A DNA stretch of 64,000 bases from Pseudomonas parafulva (lineage in GTDB: Bacteria; Pseudomonadota; Gammaproteobacteria; Pseudomonadales; Pseudomonadaceae): contig NZ_CP009747.1 of the NCBI RefSeq assembly GCF_000800255.1, positions 310,001 to 374,000 of the forward strand. The letters are read 5' to 3'. Under the pieces are notes generated by a model, which saw nothing but the letters and a program-made list of their open reading frames with translations, was not told the DNA's origin and searched no databases. Position 1 is the first letter of the stretch, and each line of letters begins with the position of its first letter. A program made the position numbers and the translations under genes. Shown one piece after another: positions 61,120-64,000 of this stretch.

Positions 61120-62072
61120 AGGCCTTGCTGGTCGGCGACATTGGTGGAACCAACGCACGCTTTGCCCTGTGGCGCGACAACGACCTGCACGCCGTGCAGG
61201 TGTTGGCCACGGCGGATTATTCCAGCCCCGAGCAGGCCATCGAGGCCTATCTGCACGAGCAGGGCATCGCCCGTGGCGGCGTGTCGGATGTCTGCCTGTC
61301 GGTGGCCGGGCCGGTGGACGGCGACGACTTTCGCTTCACCAACAACCATTGGCGGCTGAACCGCACGGCGTTCTGCAACACCCTGCAGGTCCAGCGCCTG
61401 CTGCTGCTCAACGACTTTTCCGCCATGGCCCTGGGCATGACCCGGCTCAAGCCGGGCGAGTTCGTCGAGGTGTGTCCGGGCCAGGCCGATCAGGCGCGTC
61501 CGGCGCTCATCATCGGACCGGGCACTGGCCTGGGGGTGGGCACCTTGCTCAACCTGAACAAGCATTGGATGGCGTTGCCAGGCGAGGGCGGCCACGTCGA
61601 CCTGCCGGTGGGCAACGCCCGTGAGGCTGCGATCCACCAGCACATCCAGGGTCAGATCGGTCACGTCAGTGCCGAAACCGTGCTCAGCGGTGGCGGACTG
61701 GTGCGCCTGTACCAGGCGATCTGCGCGCTGGACGGCGCCGCGGCGCAGCACAAGACCCCGGCGCAGATCACCGAGGCGGCGCTCGGCGGCGAGCCGCGTG
61801 CGCTGGCGGTGATCGAGCAGTTTTCGCGCTTCCTCGGCCGGGTGGCGGGCAACAATGTGCTGACCCTGGGCGCGCGGGGCGGCGTGTACATCGTCGGCGG
61901 CGTGATCCCGCGCTTCGTCGAGCTGTTCCTGCGCAGCGGCTTCGCCACCAGTTTCGCCGACAAAGGCTGCATGAGCGGCTACTTCCCCGGCGTACCGGTG
62001 TGGCTGGTGACAGCCGAGTTCTCGGGGCTTCTCGGCGCCGGCGTCGCGTTGCAGCAGGTGCTCGCCCACTGA
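61116..62072 (+). CDS. glk: Glucokinase
   Basis: 318 residues of the bacterial glucokinase family; phosphorylates cytoplasmic glucose to glucose-6-phosphate with ATP. The phosphate loop is [15 protein letters not shown] at the N-terminus; the sugar site includes NNHWRLN and [10 protein letters not shown]. It begins within edd (ATGA overlap) and lies 132 bp upstream of gltR, all in the glucose block. Confidence 0.96.
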
Positions 62073-62204
62073 TGCCGTGAACCCCATCGCGCGGGGCGGT
62101 CCTTGGCGGCGCAACACCGCACGGACTTGCCCCGCGCCCGCCTCAGCGCTTATACAATGCCTCCAGCAGGCACCAAGACCTGCCCCCACCAAAGGGATTC
62201 CATT

Positions 62205-62930
62205 GTGAGCACTGCCGGTAAGACCATCCTCATGGTCGACGACGACCAGGATATTCGCGAGCTGTTGCAAACCTACCTCAGCCGCTGCGGCTTGCAGGTG
62301 CAGGCCGAACCCGACGGACAGGGTTTTCGCCGCGCCCTGGAGGCCGGGAACTACGACCTGCTGATCCTCGACGTAATGCTGCCCGACGAAGACGGCTTCA
62401 GCCTGTGCCGCTGGGTGCGTCAGCATCCACGCCAGTCGCGGGTGCCGATCATCATGCTGACCGCCAGTTCCGATGAGGCCGACCGCATCATCGGCCTGGA
62501 GCTCGGCGCCGACGACTACCTGGGCAAGCCGTTCAGCCCGCGCGAGCTGCAAGCGCGGATCAAAGCCCTGCTGCGCCGCTGCGACTTCACCACGGCGAGC
62601 CCCGCCAGCGCAGTGCTGGCCTTCGACGACTGGCGCCTGGACACGGTCAGCCACCGGCTGTTCCACCGCGACGGCGAGGAGGTGATTCTCTCCGGTGCCG
62701 ACTTCGCCCTGCTCAAGCTGTTTCTCGATCATCCCCAGCAGATCCTCGACCGCGACACCATCGGCAATGCCACCCGTGGCCGTGAACCGATGCCGTTGGA
62801 CCGCATCGTCGACATGGCGGTGAGTCGCCTGCGCCAACGGCTGCGCGACACCGACAAACCGCCACGGCTGATCCGCACCGTACGCGGCAGTGGCTACCTG
62901 CTCGCGGCGAATGTCTGCTGTGCCGGCTGA
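62205..62930 (+). CDS. gltR: Response regulator GltR
   Basis: 241-residue OmpR-type regulator. The receiver has phospho-acceptor Asp56 in LLILDVMLPDEDG, and the winged-helix C-terminus ends with RTVRGSGYLL. GltR controls glucose porin and transport genes in Pseudomonas with GtrS. GTG 62205 has AAAGGGA upstream and gives the family N-terminus; upstream codons to 62103 are not homologous. Its 3' end overlaps gtrS by 20 bp. Confidence 0.93.
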   Translation: MSTAGKTILMVDDDQDIRELLQTYLSRCGLQVQAEPDGQGFRRALEAGNYDLLILDVMLPDEDGFSLCRWVRQHPRQSRVPIIMLTASSDEADRIIGLELGADDYLGKPFSPRELQARIKALLRRCDFTTASPASAVLAFDDWRLDTVSHRLFHRDGEEVILSGADFALLKLFLDHPQQILDRDTIGNATRGREPMPLDRIVDMAVSRLRQRLRDTDKPPRLIRTVRGSGYLLAANVCCAG

Positions 62931-64000
62931 ACAGGGCGTCGAGCGCCGCTGGCGCCTGCTGCCGCGCTCGTTGCTGGGGCGCATGCTGCTGCTCACCTTG
63001 CTGGTGGTGCTGATCGCCCAAGGCCTCTCGAGCCTGATCTGGCTGGCCCAACTGCGCGCCAGTCAGGTACAGGGGCTGCGCGCCAGCGCCAGCAGCCTGG
63101 CCCATTCCATGAGCGCCAGCGTCAGCTATTTCCGCTCCTTGCCGGTGGCCTACCGGCCGATGGTGCTCGATCAACTGCGCAGCATGGGCGGCACGCGTTT
63201 CTTCGTTTCGCTCAACGACAAACCGCTGGACATGTCGGTGCTGCCCGTCACCTCGCGCAAGCAGGCGGTGATCGAAGTGGTGAGTGAGGTGCTGCATGAG
63301 CGCCTGGGCCAGGGCATGGAAATCTCCGTCGAATTCGTCAGCCCCGATGACCTGCGCATCTTCAACAGCGGTCTGAAGCTCGATGAGCTGCCGCGCTCCT
63401 GGGCGCACTACGCCTTGACCCTGGAACCGCTGAATCCACCGGTGCTGGTGACCCAGATTCGCCTCGACGAGGGCGAGTGGCTGTACATCGCTTCGTTGCT
63501 GCCCGAGCCCTACACGGGGCTCGAACCCCAGGGCCTGCCGCGTCAGCAGATCGGTTTCATCGTCCTGACCACCGCCTTGCTGCTGCTGTTCATCGGCTTG
63601 CTGGTGCACTGGCAGAGCCTGCCGCTCAAGCGCCTGGCACGCACGGCCCGGGAGATGTCGCTGGGCGCCGACGTGCCGCCGGTGGCCGAGGCGGGAGGCA
63701 GCGAAGTGGTGGAAGTGGGGCGGGCGTTCAACGCCATGCGCGAGCGCATCAGCCGTTACCTGACCGAACGCTCGCAGTTGTTCAGCGCCATCTCCCACGA
63801 CCTGCGTACGCCAATTACCCGCCTGCGCCTGCGTGTCGAGCTGCTCGAGGACGAGGCGTTGCAGGCCAAGTTCAGCCGTGACCTCGACGAGCTGGAGCTG
63901 CTGGTCAAGGGGGCGCTGCAGTGCGTCAAGGACACCGACATTCACGAGAACATCGAGCCGGTCGACCTCAACCAGGTGCTGGAGATTCTTGCCGAACCCT
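62911..64000 (+). CDS. gtrS: Sensor histidine kinase GtrS (3' end missing)
   Basis: About 363 residues are visible before the window ends. ATG 62911 lies inside gltR. One helix (SLLGRMLLLTLLVVLIAQGL) near the N-terminus and a second near residues 210-230 (IGFIVLTTALLLLFIGLLVH) flank a periplasmic sensor domain; HAMP and HisKA follow, with phospho-acceptor His296 in FSAISHDLRTP. The catalytic ATPase domain lies beyond the window. It should sense a glucose metabolite and signal to GltR. Confidence 0.93.
   Translation, partial: MSAVPAEQGVERRWRLLPRSLLGRMLLLTLLVVLIAQGLSSLIWLAQLRASQVQGLRASASSLAHSMSASVSYFRSLPVAYRPMVLDQLRSMGGTRFFVSLNDKPLDMSVLPVTSRKQAVIEVVSEVLHERLGQGMEISVEFVSPDDLRIFNSGLKLDELPRSWAHYALTLEPLNPPVLVTQIRLDEGEWLYIASLLPEPYTGLEPQGLPRQQIGFIVLTTALLLLFIGLLVHWQSLPLKRLARTAREMSLGADVPPVAEAGGSEVVEVGRAFNAMRERISRYLTERSQLFSAISHDLRTPITRLRLRVELLEDEALQAKFSRDLDELELLVKGALQCVKDTDIHENIEPVDLNQVLEILAEP

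Overview
The window looks like chromosomal backbone of a fluorescent Pseudomonas of the P. putida group. The supports are high GC, the fagA-fumC-orfX-sodA iron-response block, the rpoN-hpf-ptsN-rapZ-ptsO cluster, the mla/murA/his cluster, hupN, the arcDABC operon and the gap/edd/glk/gltR/gtrS glucose block. The order agrees with what I remember of P. putida KT2440 around PP_0941-PP_1013. That is memory only; no database was searched. I saw no rRNA, tRNA, CRISPR array, prophage or transposase gene.

Layout. 1-3.2 kb: tldD (5' truncated by the window), darP/yjgA and pmbA (the TldD/TldE protease pair). 3.2-7.1 kb: Fur-box-preceded fagA, fumC, orfX, sodA (iron-independent fumarase and Mn-SOD used when iron is short), then a ZIP metal transporter. 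7.1-14.1 kb, minus strand: nitrogen PTS (ptsO, ptsN), rapZ, hpf, rpoN, then LPS export and Kdo genes (lptB, lptA, lptC, kdsC, kdsD). 14.2-22.3 kb, plus strand: mlaFEDCB lipid-asymmetry transporter, ibaG, murA, hisG, hisD, hisC. 22.3-35.1 kb: an MFS exporter, an NTF2-like protein, a GIY-YIG protein, yejK, hupN, rlmF, valS, an uncharacterised gene, holC, pepA, and divergent lptF-lptG. 35.1-43.2 kb: a small mobile-element-like repeat, an RDD membrane protein, a cold-shock gene with a long leader, the glycine cleavage genes gcvH-gcvP-gcvT and their likely sigma-54 activator gcsR. 43.2-49.9 kb: arginine deiminase operon arcD-arcA-arcB-arcC behind a well-placed Anr/FNR-type box, and a divergent arcD paralogue. 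49.9-56.9 kb: CoA-transferase, YbaN-like protein, heme oxygenase, STN-type TonB receptor, FecR and FecI, i.e. a heme-iron surface-signalling and uptake locus. 57.1-58.0 kb: an orphan PAAR protein plus two small ORFs, probably a type VI secretion effector remnant. 58.0-64 kb: gap (minus) divergent from edd-glk-gltR-gtrS (gtrS cut by the window end).

Most distinctive items. (1) A 188-bp element at 35124-35311 with perfect 17-bp terminal inverted repeats, exact 13-bp flanking direct repeats and an internal REP pair; it appears to have inserted into the terminator hairpin of the RDD gene. (2) The PAAR module, whose last ORF ends by running into the 3' end of gap, suggesting a truncated effector. 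(3) A CaiB/BaiF CoA-transferase whose two halves appear in permuted order. (4) The gcv regulatory region, with a sigma-54 promoter and a perfect 12-bp inverted repeat, and an operon lacking the sdaA gene I recall between gcvP and gcvT in relatives. No wholly new multi-gene system is evident; these four are the best leads.
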